A program made the translations under genes and the position numbers. The notes under the pieces were generated by a model, which saw only the letters and a list, made by a program, of their open reading frames with translations, made no database searches and was not told the origin of the DNA. Source: Butyricicoccus_A sp964387535 (lineage in GTDB: Bacteria > Bacillota > Clostridia > Oscillospirales > Butyricicoccaceae). From it: DNA of 26,252 bases. Shown piece by piece: positions 15,641-23,478 of the stretch. Location: the NCBI GenBank assembly GCA_964387535.1, contig CAYLXH010000011.1, positions 1 through 26,252 of the forward strand, read 5' to 3'. How positions within the stretch are numbered: the first letter of the stretch is position 1; each line of letters opens with the position of its first letter.

Positions 15641-17332
15641 ATGAAGGATCATAAATTACAAATGGATACCGCGCGTGGACTTCGCCCGGCAGAGCTGTTG
15701 TTTCGCGGCGGACAGATTGTGAATGTATATTCCGGAGAAATCTATCCGGCGGATGTCGCGGTTACCGATGGGGTGATTGTCGGCGTGGGCACAGACTATA
15801 CGGCGGAAAAAGTGATTGATGTGACCGGAAAGACGCTGATTCCGGGACTGATCGATGCACACCTGCATCTGGAATCCACGATGGTGACTCCGGCTGAGCT
15901 GGTGGAGGTTACGGTGAAGCGTGGTACAACAACCTATGTGGTGGATCCACATGAAGCGGCGAATGTCTGCGGTGCGGAGGGAATTCAATATATTTTGGAT
16001 GAGACAGAGGATGTGCCGGCCAATGTCTATGTCATGATGCCGTCGTGCGTCCCGGCGCTGCCGACGGAGGACAACGGTGCAGAGTTCCGAGCAGAAGAAA
16101 TGATGCCGTTTTTACTCCATCCGCGTGTGCTGGGATTGGGAGAAGTGATGGATTATGTGTCCGTCAATGCGGCAGAGCCGTCTATGCAGGCCAAACTGGA
16201 TTTGTTTGAAGGTAGACCGCGGGATGGTCATGCGCCTGGACTGAGCGGGAAGGAATTGCAGGCCTATGTGTTATCCGGTGTGGATTCGGACCACGAAGCA
16301 TCAATGGTAGATGAGATGCTGGAAAAGCACCGTCTGGGACTGCATGTGCTGGTACGCGAGGGAAGTGCGGCGCGCAATCTGGATACGCTGGTTGGCGGCA
16401 TCGTGAAGCACGGGCTGGATACACATGCGTTTTCGTTCTGTACAGACGACAAGCATATTGAGGATATTCGCGCCGAAGGCCACATTGACTGCTGTGTGCG
16501 GCGGGCGATTGCTGATGGCATCCCAGCAGTACAGGCGGTGCAGATGGCGACCATCAATACGGCGCGGCATTATGGCCTGTCCCACCTGGGTGCTATTGCA
16601 CCGGGCTGTCAGGCCGATTTGCTGGTGCTGGATGATCTGGAAACCATACAGATTTCGGCGATCTATCATGCCGGACAGTCGGTATCAGACTTTCATGCGC
16701 AGCCAAAACTGCGCGCGAACAGCCCGCTTCGTCATACGGTTATGTGTAAACCGGTTACGATGGAACAGCTGCACTATTCAGTGCGGGAGACAGAACCGGT
16801 GATCCGCCTGGTCCCGGGACAACTGCTGACAATTCGCGAGGAGACCGCCCTTCCGCAGCGGGATGGCCTGTTCGTGCCGGATGAGACGTACAGTAAAATT
16901 GTCTGTGTGGAACGACACCGCGCGACGGGGAAGGTAGGAGTCGGAGCTGTGCGTGGATTTGGAATTCAAGACGGCGCAGTGGCTTCTACCGTGGGGCATG
17001 ACAGCCACAATTTGATTGTTGTGGGGGATAATGATGCGGACATGCTGATGGCGATTGACACGCTGTGTGCGTGCGGCGGAGGATATACGGTGGTATCGCG
17101 GGGAGAAGTGCTGGATACCGTTGAGCTGCCGATTTTGGGGCTGATGAGCGATGCCGGATTTGATACCGTGCAGCAGACGTTACAGCGTATGGTCAAAAAG
17201 GTGCATGCGCTTGGTGTGCCGGAGAATATTTCTCCGTTCATCTTGTTATCATTTCTTGCACTGCCTGTGATTCCGGAGCTGCGTATTACACCGCGAGGAT
17301 TGTTCGATGTGACAAAGATGGATTTTGTATAA
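15641..17332 (+). CDS. ade: Adenine deaminase
   Basis: A 563-residue amidohydrolase of the clostridial/Bacillus AdeC type, converting adenine to hypoxanthine plus ammonia in purine salvage. Motifs are LIPGLIDAHLHLEST (67-80, metal ligands His74 and His76), VVDPHEAANV, and SDHEAS in the mid-region. The C-terminal half includes TVGHDSHN and ends PELRITPRGLFDV, as in full-length family members. The ATG at 15641 is chosen over a TTG at 15608 because GAGAGGA lies about 10 bases upstream. It is monocistronic, with a strong terminator after it. Confidence 0.96.
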   Translation: MKDHKLQMDTARGLRPAELLFRGGQIVNVYSGEIYPADVAVTDGVIVGVGTDYTAEKVIDVTGKTLIPGLIDAHLHLESTMVTPAELVEVTVKRGTTTYVVDPHEAANVCGAEGIQYILDETEDVPANVYVMMPSCVPALPTEDNGAEFRAEEMMPFLLHPRVLGLGEVMDYVSVNAAEPSMQAKLDLFEGRPRDGHAPGLSGKELQAYVLSGVDSDHEASMVDEMLEKHRLGLHVLVREGSAARNLDTLVGGIVKHGLDTHAFSFCTDDKHIEDIRAEGHIDCCVRRAIADGIPAVQAVQMATINTARHYGLSHLGAIAPGCQADLLVLDDLETIQISAIYHAGQSVSDFHAQPKLRANSPLRHTVMCKPVTMEQLHYSVRETEPVIRLVPGQLLTIREETALPQRDGLFVPDETYSKIVCVERHRATGKVGVGAVRGFGIQDGAVASTVGHDSHNLIVVGDNDADMLMAIDTLCACGGGYTVVSRGEVLDTVELPILGLMSDAGFDTVQQTLQRMVKKVHALGVPENISPFILLSFLALPVIPELRITPRGLFDVTKMDFV

Positions 17333-17388
17333 CATTGGAGAGCGCTTTGAGGTATACCATCTTCCCTAATTGCTGCCAATAGAATAAT

Positions 17389-17430
17389 AAAACGCTTCGA
17401 AGTGCATTTTGGTCGACTTCGAAGCGTTTT
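17389..17430. terminator. Bidirectional terminator between ade and the HAD gene
   Basis: AAAACGCTTCGAAG (17389-17402) and its perfect complement (17417-17430) form a 14-pair stem with a 14-base loop. The flanking A and T runs allow use on both strands. Confidence 0.88.
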
Positions 17431-17447
17431 GTATGTCTCACCTATGA

Positions 17448-18098
17448 TTACAGGGACAGCAGGTGATTTGTTAACTGGTCGGGTGTTTCCACGATATAAG
17501 CGGCGCCACAATTTACAGCCTCTTCCCGGCTGCCAAAACCGTAAAGAACATAGGTGCAGTCAATGCCGCATGCACGGGAGCCCTCGACATCGTGCCGTCG
17601 GTCGCCGATCATGTGAACCCGTGACACATCCGGATAACCGGCACGTTTCAGAGCAAGCCGTATAACGGATTCTTTGCTGTTGATGTGGCCATCCAGGGTT
17701 GCACCGCAAATTTCTTCCAAAAGAGGGGAGAGATTAAATCGGTCAGCAATTCGGCGCGAATATGGTTCGGGTTTGCTGGTTGCCATAAAGCAGCGCTTTC
17801 CGGCACGATTCAGGGCGCGCAATACCGTAGGAATGCCATCATATACCTGATTCTCAAACAAGCCGATTTCTGAATAACGCTCTCGATATTTGCGGACAGC
17901 GAGGTCAGCCATCTCATAGTTCAGCCCACAGATGTGCTGGAAGCTTTCGATCAATGGCGGACCGATAAAGGGGCGAAGGACGGTGCGCTCGGGAAGAGGG
18001 ACGCCGAGCTCGCTCAGAGCGTATTCGACACTCCGCAGAATTCCTTCCTCGGAGTTGGTCAATGTACCGTCGAGATCAAAGAGAAACAAGTCTTTCAT
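17448..18098 (-). CDS. HAD hydrolase, phosphoglycolate phosphatase-like
   Basis: A 216-residue HAD phosphatase. Motif I is DLDGT (nucleophile Asp8, general acid Asp10), motif II is ATSK (Ser108), and motif IV is GDRRHD (165-170). A C1-type helical cap lies at about residues 15-85. Family members dephosphorylate small phosphometabolites such as phosphoglycolate or pyrophosphate; the substrate is not readable here. AAGGAAG precedes the ATG. It is the last gene of a three-gene minus-strand unit, 21 bases after the preceding small gene, and ends at the terminator shared with ade. Confidence 0.88.
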   Translation of the reverse strand: MKDLFLFDLDGTLTNSEEGILRSVEYALSELGVPLPERTVLRPFIGPPLIESFQHICGLNYEMADLAVRKYRERYSEIGLFENQVYDGIPTVLRALNRAGKRCFMATSKPEPYSRRIADRFNLSPLLEEICGATLDGHINSKESVIRLALKRAGYPDVSRVHMIGDRRHDVEGSRACGIDCTYVLYGFGSREEAVNCGAAYIVETPDQLTNHLLSL

Positions 18099-18119
18099 AG
18101 GGAACTTCCTTTATATCAA

Positions 18120-18506
18120 TTACGAATTTTGTTTACGGCACGCAGTGCAGTCTCCCGTGCAGGCAGTGTCACTGCATTGGCGGATGGTGGTCGACGTGGT
18201 TCCACTTGGCTGCATGAGACCCATCAGGAGGATACCTGCCTGGAGTTCTGCATTTCCAGATACGCCAGAAAAGACGGCAATGCCAGCCTGACGGAGTGCC
18301 GTGAGATTTTCCGGAGAGAGAGAATGGCAGATCAGAATTGAGGCGTGCTGACGGCATAGATATGGTACACACTCCACATCACTTGGCCGTGAGAGAAGCT
18401 GGATTTGTGACAGACGGGTGTCATCCAGAGTGTAACATTGAAATTGTTCACACTGTTCCAAGGTTTCGGCGATAAGACCATTGTTCCACGCGACGAATAC
18501 ATTCAT
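18120..18506 (-). CDS. Dinitrogenase iron-molybdenum cofactor (NifX/NafY) family-like protein with cysteine tail
   Basis: A 128-residue cytoplasmic protein. The segment at about 50-100 (ILICHSLSPENLTALRQAGI, then VFSGVSG and AGILLMG) resembles the NifX/NafY ribonuclease-H-like domain, in which such small proteins bind metal clusters. The C-terminus has four closely spaced cysteines (Cys111, Cys116, Cys120, Cys123), suggesting a metal or Fe-S site. No nif genes are nearby, so a nitrogenase role is unlikely. AAAGGATCC precedes the ATG, and the gene starts 15 bases after the upstream gene's stop. The family call is moderate in confidence. Confidence 0.6.
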   Translation of the reverse strand: MNVFVAWNNGLIAETLEQCEQFQCYTLDDTRLSQIQLLSRPSDVECVPYLCRQHASILICHSLSPENLTALRQAGIAVFSGVSGNAELQAGILLMGLMQPSGTTSTTIRQCSDTACTGDCTACRKQNS

Positions 18507-18521
18507 GATAGGGATCCTTTC

Positions 18522-19805
18522 TTATTTTGTCAGGCGGCTGTGGAGCTTTTTACACAGCGACTGATGTTCCGACAGGTTGTGATAGCTGAAGACAGCGATT
18601 CCATGGATGGAGTCATTGTTTTGGCACAGTTTCACCTCGCGCAACAGTTCGGCAATGCCGTTATTTTTCCAGGTTGTTCCGTAGGCTATGCTCCCAATTT
18701 TATATGCAGCAAGTCCGATTACCAGTGAGACATCGGTGCCGCGAATACGGTCGGACCACCAATGGACTAGAGTTTCAAAATCTGCGGCATCATTGCCAAT
18801 TTCCCAGTAGATTTGAGGACAAAGATAGTCGATCCAACCGTTTTGAATCCATGTGATGGAGTCGGCATAGCTTTGCGAGTAGTGTTCAAAGCCACGCGTG
18901 TCGCTGCCGTCCTCATCGCCGCTTCCATTTTTCCAAATTCCAGACGGGCTGACACCAAACACACAGTCCTCCTGTTTGGCGTTTTGGTGAACGGTATGAT
19001 AAACTGCCTGAATCAGTTGATTGACATTATTGCGCCGCCAATCGGCACGACTGGTGTTTGGGGATGCATAAGTTTGATAGCTCGCGTCATCATCAAATTC
19101 ATCACCGGGATAAAAATAATCATCGAATTGAATTCCGTCCACGGCATACGATTCGACAATTTCTGTGACACCGTCCACAATCAGTTGACGGACTTCTGGG
19201 ATGCCGGGATCAAAATAATATTCTCCGTTGTACTCTATAACCCATTCGGGATGCTGCACTGCGGGACTGGAATCCGGAAGAGAGGAGAATTGTTTGTTGG
19301 CCTCGCTTCCGGCACAGATTCGATAGGGATTGATCCAGGCCTCCAGACGAAGATCCCGCTTGTGTGATTCCTTGATCCAGTACGCAAGTGGATCGAAGTG
19401 ATTCTCCGGTGCCTGGCCGACGGTTCCAGTCAGCGTGGAGCTCCAAGGGAAATATTGCGATGGATAGAATGCATCGCAGGATGGCCGCACCTGAAGGTAG
19501 ACGGTATCCAACCCGGCTGAGACAACAGTATCCAGAATGGTTTTGCATTGCTGTTTCAGCGAATGCACGTCTGTTGTCGGTGCAGTGGGATAGTCGATGT
19601 TGTATGCAGTAGCGATCCAAACGGCACCGTGCAGAGCTGTATTGGATTGTTCAGTGGTGTCGGATGCTTGATTGGATGACGAGGTGGCAGAACTGGAGGC
19701 TACCGGTAATGGTATTACAAATGAGGTATCAGAATCATTTTCCTGTATGACCAGCCAGCCGACGGCGACAAAAAACAACACAATGAGAAGTAATAGGCGT
19801 TTCAT
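18522..19805 (-). CDS. Glycosyl hydrolase-like protein, GHL10/DUF187 (YngK-like), membrane-anchored
   Basis: A 427-residue protein with one N-terminal hydrophobic segment (residues 4-20, no lipobox) and a Ser/Thr-rich linker (about 35-57). A TIM-barrel-like domain of the GHL10 family follows. Family-typical motifs are GAVWIATAYNID (60-71), VYLQVRPSCDAFYPS, RLEAWINPYR (153-162), DGIQFDDYFYP (223-233) and CPQIYWE (329-335); the acidic residues in the last three are likely catalytic. Relatives are thought to act on cell-surface or exogenous glycans, but the substrate is unknown. The ATG at 19805 has GGGAGGG 11 bases upstream and starts the signal segment directly; a longer frame from a TTG at 19859 adds an unlikely leader. 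Confidence 0.85.
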   Translation of the reverse strand: MKRLLLLIVLFFVAVGWLVIQENDSDTSFVIPLPVASSSATSSSNQASDTTEQSNTALHGAVWIATAYNIDYPTAPTTDVHSLKQQCKTILDTVVSAGLDTVYLQVRPSCDAFYPSQYFPWSSTLTGTVGQAPENHFDPLAYWIKESHKRDLRLEAWINPYRICAGSEANKQFSSLPDSSPAVQHPEWVIEYNGEYYFDPGIPEVRQLIVDGVTEIVESYAVDGIQFDDYFYPGDEFDDDASYQTYASPNTSRADWRRNNVNQLIQAVYHTVHQNAKQEDCVFGVSPSGIWKNGSGDEDGSDTRGFEHYSQSYADSITWIQNGWIDYLCPQIYWEIGNDAADFETLVHWWSDRIRGTDVSLVIGLAAYKIGSIAYGTTWKNNGIAELLREVKLCQNNDSIHGIAVFSYHNLSEHQSLCKKLHSRLTK

Positions 19806-19930
19806 ACTGTCTGTATCCCTCCCGTCTATACCTATTGGACAACTGCCAAAAGTATACAACCAAAATGGCAGAAGGAGGCAGTCAAATTGATGTTATTGTA
19901 GCACATTGTGTCGAATAGAGCAATCTGTGG

Positions 19931-19975
19931 TTTCTATTTTATTGAATTTCGTGTATAATATGAAATAATAAAATA
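19931..19975 (+). promoter_or_regulatory. Promoter and inverted-repeat operator candidate of the acyl-ACP thioesterase operon
   Basis: TTTCTA (19931-19936) and TATAAT (19954-19959) are 17 bases apart. The -10 lies in the centre of an AT-rich inverted repeat: the left arm 19935-19950 matches the complement of the right arm 19962-19975 at 14 positions with a 2-base bulge. I do not see the FapR or FabT consensus. Confidence 0.55.
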
Positions 19976-19997
19976 CTAAAAACGAGGAGGATGTATT

Positions 19998-20720
19998 GTG
20001 CCGTCATATCAGATGGAACGAAATTATGTACTGGAAATTGGCGCAGTTGATGAACGAGGAATAGCGCGTCCGGCAACGATTGTTGGAATCATGCAGGAGC
20101 TGGCGACCTGCCATGCAGAAGAACTTGGATTGGATCAGGCGGCATGGGAAACATGTCATGCTTTTTGGGTTCTGTCTCGTTTGAAATATCGCCTTTACCG
20201 CCCTGTGGTTCAACATGAGACCGTTCGGGCAGTGACTTGGCCGCGAACCATTCGCGGTGCGCTCTGGTATCGCGATTTCCGGTTTTTTGTTGGGGAAGAG
20301 GAAGTAGGGTATGCGGTTACCGGATGGTCTGTGATTGATGCGGATCATCATAAACTTGTTCGCCCGAAAGCGCTGAATGTTACCATTCCGGATCAGATCG
20401 ATGGGATCAGTGAACTGCTGAGTCAGATCCCATGTGATTTGATGGAGCCACAGTTTGAACGAACGGTTCGTTACAGTGATATTGATGTCAATCATCATTT
20501 GAATAATGTAAAGGCTGTGGATATTCTCACTGATGCGATCGGACTGGAACAACATCCCGATTGGTATGTGGAAGAGATGAAAGTCAATTATAAAGCAGAA
20601 ACTGCCTGTGGAACTGCTCTGACGTTGTTGAAGAAAGAAACAGAAGATGGAATTGTGTTGCAGGCGAAAGCAGGTGAGGAGGAAAAATTACAAGCACATG
20701 TTGTCATTGGACATCAATAA
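19998..20720 (+). CDS. Acyl-ACP thioesterase (FatA/FatB-like, double hotdog)
   Basis: A 240-residue bacterial acyl-ACP thioesterase, which releases free fatty acids from acyl-ACP. Two hotdog repeats are visible. The N-terminal one carries HAFWVLSRLKYRLYRP (54-69); the C-terminal one carries RYSDIDVNHHLNNVKAVDIL (158-177) with the Asp, Asn and His residues (Asp163, Asn165, His167) expected at the active site. The start is GTG, with GGAGGA just upstream. It heads an operon with the MNT and HEPN genes, 39 bases to the next start. Chain-length preference cannot be inferred. Confidence 0.92.
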   Translation: MPSYQMERNYVLEIGAVDERGIARPATIVGIMQELATCHAEELGLDQAAWETCHAFWVLSRLKYRLYRPVVQHETVRAVTWPRTIRGALWYRDFRFFVGEEEVGYAVTGWSVIDADHHKLVRPKALNVTIPDQIDGISELLSQIPCDLMEPQFERTVRYSDIDVNHHLNNVKAVDILTDAIGLEQHPDWYVEEMKVNYKAETACGTALTLLKKETEDGIVLQAKAGEEEKLQAHVVIGHQ

Positions 20721-20759
20721 TAGCAGATTGCGTTTGGTTCAAAAAGGGAGGAATCGTTT

Positions 20760-21065
20760 GTGGATATTCGCGCAGCGGTATTAGAGGGGGTGTGCAGATG
20801 CTGCACTCCGCGCTATATTATTTTGTATGGGGAAAAGGTGACGGCGGAAAGTCACGCGCTGAAATCAGCAGATTTCTGTATTGTATTGGACGAGTTTAAC
20901 AAAACGTGGCTGCTGAATCAGCTGTATCTGAATATTGAAACGGATATTCCGGTACAGTTTTTGCTGTACACAACCGAGGAATGGGAACGTTTGACTGCAA
21001 ATCCGTTCAGTTACGCTTCGCGGATTCGGACGAAAGGGACGGTGCTGTATGGCAAGACGACGTAA
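20760..21065 (+). CDS. MNT-type nucleotidyltransferase-like protein with degenerate active site
   Basis: A 101-residue protein with the fold pattern of minimal nucleotidyltransferases: YIILYGEK (19-26), KSADFCIVLDE (35-45), IPVQFLLYTTEEWERL (63-78), and the family-typical ending PFSYASRIRTKGTVLYGK. The canonical GSx(9-12)DxD motif is lost: Gly24 is followed by Glu25 rather than Ser, and the second Asp of DxD is Cys40. Catalysis is therefore doubtful. The start is GTG with GGGAGGA 7-8 bases upstream. It overlaps the following HEPN gene by 17 bases, the usual pairing of MNT antitoxin with HEPN toxin. Confidence 0.72.
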   Translation: MDIRAAVLEGVCRCCTPRYIILYGEKVTAESHALKSADFCIVLDEFNKTWLLNQLYLNIETDIPVQFLLYTTEEWERLTANPFSYASRIRTKGTVLYGKTT

Positions 21066-21528
21066 AGGTTCTACGGACAGCTTGTTTTATTACAAGTGGC
21101 TGGATAAGGCGCTGTCTGATTTGCAGAGTGCCCGTATTTTATTGACGTGGGGCGGAGATCCGATGGCGGTGGCGTTTCACTGCCAGCAGGCAATTGAAAA
21201 AGCATTGAAGGGATATTTGCTGTTTCGGATGGGACGTCATTTTGATGGGCATAACTTGACGTTTCTGTGTCGTCAGGCCGCCAGCTGTGATGATCGCTTT
21301 ACCGCTTATCTGGCAGAGAGTACCGCGCTGAACAATTACTACATTGAAACAAGATACCCGACAGATGTTCCATTTGAGATTACAGAAGCGCAGGAATATA
21401 ATATCTTAACGATGGCGGAAGATCTGTTCAGTGTGATTCGTCAGGAACTGTATGAGGCCGAGGAAGGGCCGCATGATGTTGGAGTTTCTGGTGAGAAAAT
21501 GCACGATATCTGCGCGCCAACTCGCTGA
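21049..21528 (+). CDS. HEPN domain protein paired with the MNT gene
   Basis: A 159-residue helical protein of the HEPN family (PF05168 type). Visible motifs are VAFHCQQAIEKALKGYLLF (41-59), HNLTFLC (68-74) and LNNYYIETRYPTD (94-106). An Rx4H arrangement (Arg63 to His68) fits the spacing of the HEPN RNase motif but lies at the conserved T/G-H-x-L position of this subfamily rather than in the C-terminal helix, so RNase activity is uncertain. The C-terminal 20 or so residues look unstructured. AAAGGGACGG lies upstream of the ATG, inside the overlapping MNT gene. The pair could be a toxin-antitoxin or a non-toxic regulatory pair. Confidence 0.8.
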   Translation: MARRRKGSTDSLFYYKWLDKALSDLQSARILLTWGGDPMAVAFHCQQAIEKALKGYLLFRMGRHFDGHNLTFLCRQAASCDDRFTAYLAESTALNNYYIETRYPTDVPFEITEAQEYNILTMAEDLFSVIRQELYEAEEGPHDVGVSGEKMHDICAPTR

Positions 21529-21564
21529 GAAATGCAAACATGTTACAAAGTTTACAAGAACCCA

Positions 21565-21594
21565 TTTACAGAGAGTGGCGTTTTCTGGTAAACT
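21565..21594 (+). promoter_or_regulatory. Promoter of the PfkB-family kinase gene
   Basis: TTTACA (21565-21570) and TAAACT (21589-21594) are separated by 18 bases, about 40 bases before the start codon. Confidence 0.6.
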
Positions 21595-21635
21595 ACAGTT
21601 GATATGGACTTTGAACAGTTGGGGAGGATTTTTGC

Positions 21636-22589
21636 ATGATTGTTGTGATATCGCTGAACCCAGCGATTGACCGGACCTTGGTTTTGGGATCGGACTTTGA
21701 GTATGAAGGAATCAATTATGTGGAGGAGAGCATCACATCAGCCGGTGGACGAGGTGTGAATGTGGCGCGTGCAATTCATTGCTTGGGAGGAGACTGCCGC
21801 CTGATTGGGTTCTGTGGAGGAAATAACGGACGCTCGCTCAAGGACACACTCACAAGCCTCGGAATTCGTCATGATTTTACCGAAGTTGCCGGTGAAACTC
21901 GTGTCAATACGCAAGTAGTTGCCGAAAACGGTGTTCGTACAGACTTTAATGAAAGTGGACCGGAAATCACAGAAGGGGACTATCTGCGCTTTCTGGAAAA
22001 GCTCAAACTGTATCTGGAGCCGGAGAACCTGATTGTTTTGGCAGGACGCATTCCCAACGGCATGAAGGAAGAACAGTATGTACGTATTGTAAAGCATATC
22101 AAAAAGACGGGAGCAAAGCTGTTGATTGATGCTGACGGCGTGACCCTGAAAAAGGTGCTCCCGTACAAGCCGGATATGATAAAACCGAACTCGCGGGAAC
22201 TGGCCACTCTGGTTGGAAAACCGCGCACGCTGGATCCGGAGGAGACACTGGCTAATGCACTTCCGCTTGTCAAGAACGGAGAAGCGACAAATGTTTGTGC
22301 GTCAATTGGCTCTAAAGGCGCAGTATTTGTGTTTGGCGCGGAGACTCCCCTCTATGTTGTAGCAGATATGGAGCGTTTGCCGTACAAAATTAATAAGAGC
22401 GCCGTCGGGCGCGGCGATGCGATGCTGGGTGCCATCGCGCACGCGTACAACCAGGGAATGAGCCACGAAGAGATTGCGAAATTTGCTGTTGCGATGGGTA
22501 CCGCAACGGCGACACTTCCGGGAAGACAAATGGCATCTATCAAGGACGCATATGCTGTCTATGAGACGCTCAAGGTTTATACGATGTAA
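21636..22589 (+). CDS. PfkB-family sugar kinase, 1-phosphofructokinase / tagatose-6-phosphate kinase type
   Basis: A 317-residue ribokinase-fold kinase close to FruK/LacC. The N-terminal LNPAIDRT (7-14) and the AGGRGVNVARAI substrate motif (36-47) are typical of hexose-phosphate kinases, with Arg39 where Lys is usual. KPNSRE (183-188) and the catalytic GxGD (258-261, Asp261) are present, but the anion-hole motif reads GRGDA instead of GAGDS. No fructose PTS or regulator gene is nearby, so the substrate is uncertain. GGGGAGGA precedes the ATG, and the gene has its own promoter and a strong terminator. Confidence 0.88.
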   Translation: MIVVISLNPAIDRTLVLGSDFEYEGINYVEESITSAGGRGVNVARAIHCLGGDCRLIGFCGGNNGRSLKDTLTSLGIRHDFTEVAGETRVNTQVVAENGVRTDFNESGPEITEGDYLRFLEKLKLYLEPENLIVLAGRIPNGMKEEQYVRIVKHIKKTGAKLLIDADGVTLKKVLPYKPDMIKPNSRELATLVGKPRTLDPEETLANALPLVKNGEATNVCASIGSKGAVFVFGAETPLYVVADMERLPYKINKSAVGRGDAMLGAIAHAYNQGMSHEEIAKFAVAMGTATATLPGRQMASIKDAYAVYETLKVYTM

Positions 22590-22604
22590 CAAGGAAAAGA
22601 AACC

Positions 22605-22640
22605 GACACCTGATGGATTGTCCGTCAGGTGTCAGTTTTT
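22605..22640 (+). terminator. Rho-independent terminator of the PfkB kinase gene
   Basis: GACACCTGATGGA (22605-22617) pairs with the arm 22621-22633 over 13 positions, one T-G, around a 3-base loop, followed by AGTTTTTATTT. Confidence 0.9.
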
Positions 22641-22667
22641 ATTTGCGGTGGAATACCCTGAGAACGC

Positions 22668-22696
22668 TGGACAGAGTGGGCGGACAAGATTATAAT
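22668..22696 (+). promoter_or_regulatory. SigA-type promoter of the lipoprotein gene
   Basis: TGGACA (22668-22673) and a perfect TATAAT (22691-22696) are separated by 17 bases. Confidence 0.78.
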
Positions 22697-22754
22697 CATT
22701 ATATATGATTTTATTGGGAAGGAATCATTTACTGTGAGGAGAGGAAACAATGCT

Positions 22755-23408
22755 ATGAACAAGAGAGTATGTATCATCGGTTTGATGAGCGCACTATTGG
22801 TAGGGATGCTGGGGGGATGCGAGTCCGCGCCGGAAGTGAACGAGAAAGCACAAGATCCAGATGCTTCGGTACAGGAAGTGATTCTTGGACAATGGCATGA
22901 CCGAATTACTGACGAAACGATCACACTGCGCGAGGATGGAACCTATCGTGGAAACAAAAAATCCCGCGGTGAATATGAGATTATCAGTGATTCTCTGATC
23001 ACGTTGGATGAAGCGCATGAGAACCAGATCAGCTTTTTTGTCAAAGGTGATTTTCTGTGTTTTTATAATGGAGAGCGCAATGTTACGCCCCCGGATTACT
23101 GTGTTCGCCAGGATGGCACGGAAGTCACTGCAGATGATGTTGTCGGTGTGTGGACGGCGTATGCTGATCCGGAGTGCACGCAGGTTGATGGAACAGTTCG
23201 CTTCCGAAAAAATGGTACTTGCAAGGCGAACAATGATGCTATGCCGAGTGGAGAGTACAGCATGTCGGTCAATGAGAATGGAAATTCCATGATGACGTTT
23301 TCGGAGGATTATGCAACAGAACTGGTAGCCGCTGCCGGAGATCTGGTTTGGATTGATCCCAAGGGAAAAGAAATTTATTTCCTTGTCCGCGAGGACAGCA
23401 AAAAGTGA
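22755..23408 (+). CDS. Putative lipoprotein with two lipocalin-like repeats
   Basis: A 217-residue secreted lipoprotein. It has a basic start, a hydrophobic segment at residues 4-19, and a lipobox-like LGGC with the lipidated Cys22, then an acidic linker. Two similar beta-rich units follow: one with ILGQWHDRIT, LREDGTYRG and GEYEI, the other with VVGVWTAYAD, FRKNGTCKA and GEYSM. The shared GxW...xxxxGT...GEY pattern suggests an internal duplication of a small lipocalin-like domain. The function is unknown. The ATG at 22755 is preferred because AGGAGAGGA lies about 10 bases upstream and the signal peptide starts there; the frame extends to a GTG at 22734. Confidence 0.75.
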   Translation: MNKRVCIIGLMSALLVGMLGGCESAPEVNEKAQDPDASVQEVILGQWHDRITDETITLREDGTYRGNKKSRGEYEIISDSLITLDEAHENQISFFVKGDFLCFYNGERNVTPPDYCVRQDGTEVTADDVVGVWTAYADPECTQVDGTVRFRKNGTCKANNDAMPSGEYSMSVNENGNSMMTFSEDYATELVAAAGDLVWIDPKGKEIYFLVREDSKK

Positions 23409-23411
23409 GAA

Positions 23412-23450
23412 AAATGCACCACAGTATGTAACTGCGGTGCATTTGTTTTG
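23412..23450. terminator. Bidirectional terminator between lipoprotein and DUF1292 genes
   Basis: AAATGCACC (23412-23420) pairs with GGTGCATTT (23436-23444). Beyond an A-C mismatch, CAGT pairs with ACTG, leaving a 5-base loop. It is followed by GTTTTG on the plus strand and TTCTC on the minus strand. Confidence 0.8.
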
Positions 23451-23478
23451 CCATTTTCTGGTACGATCTGTTAGATAA

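Noticed and set aside
18120..18506. Nitrogenase cofactor gene as a sign of nitrogen fixation
   Set aside because: No other nif gene is present, and proteins with this fold are widespread in non-diazotrophs.
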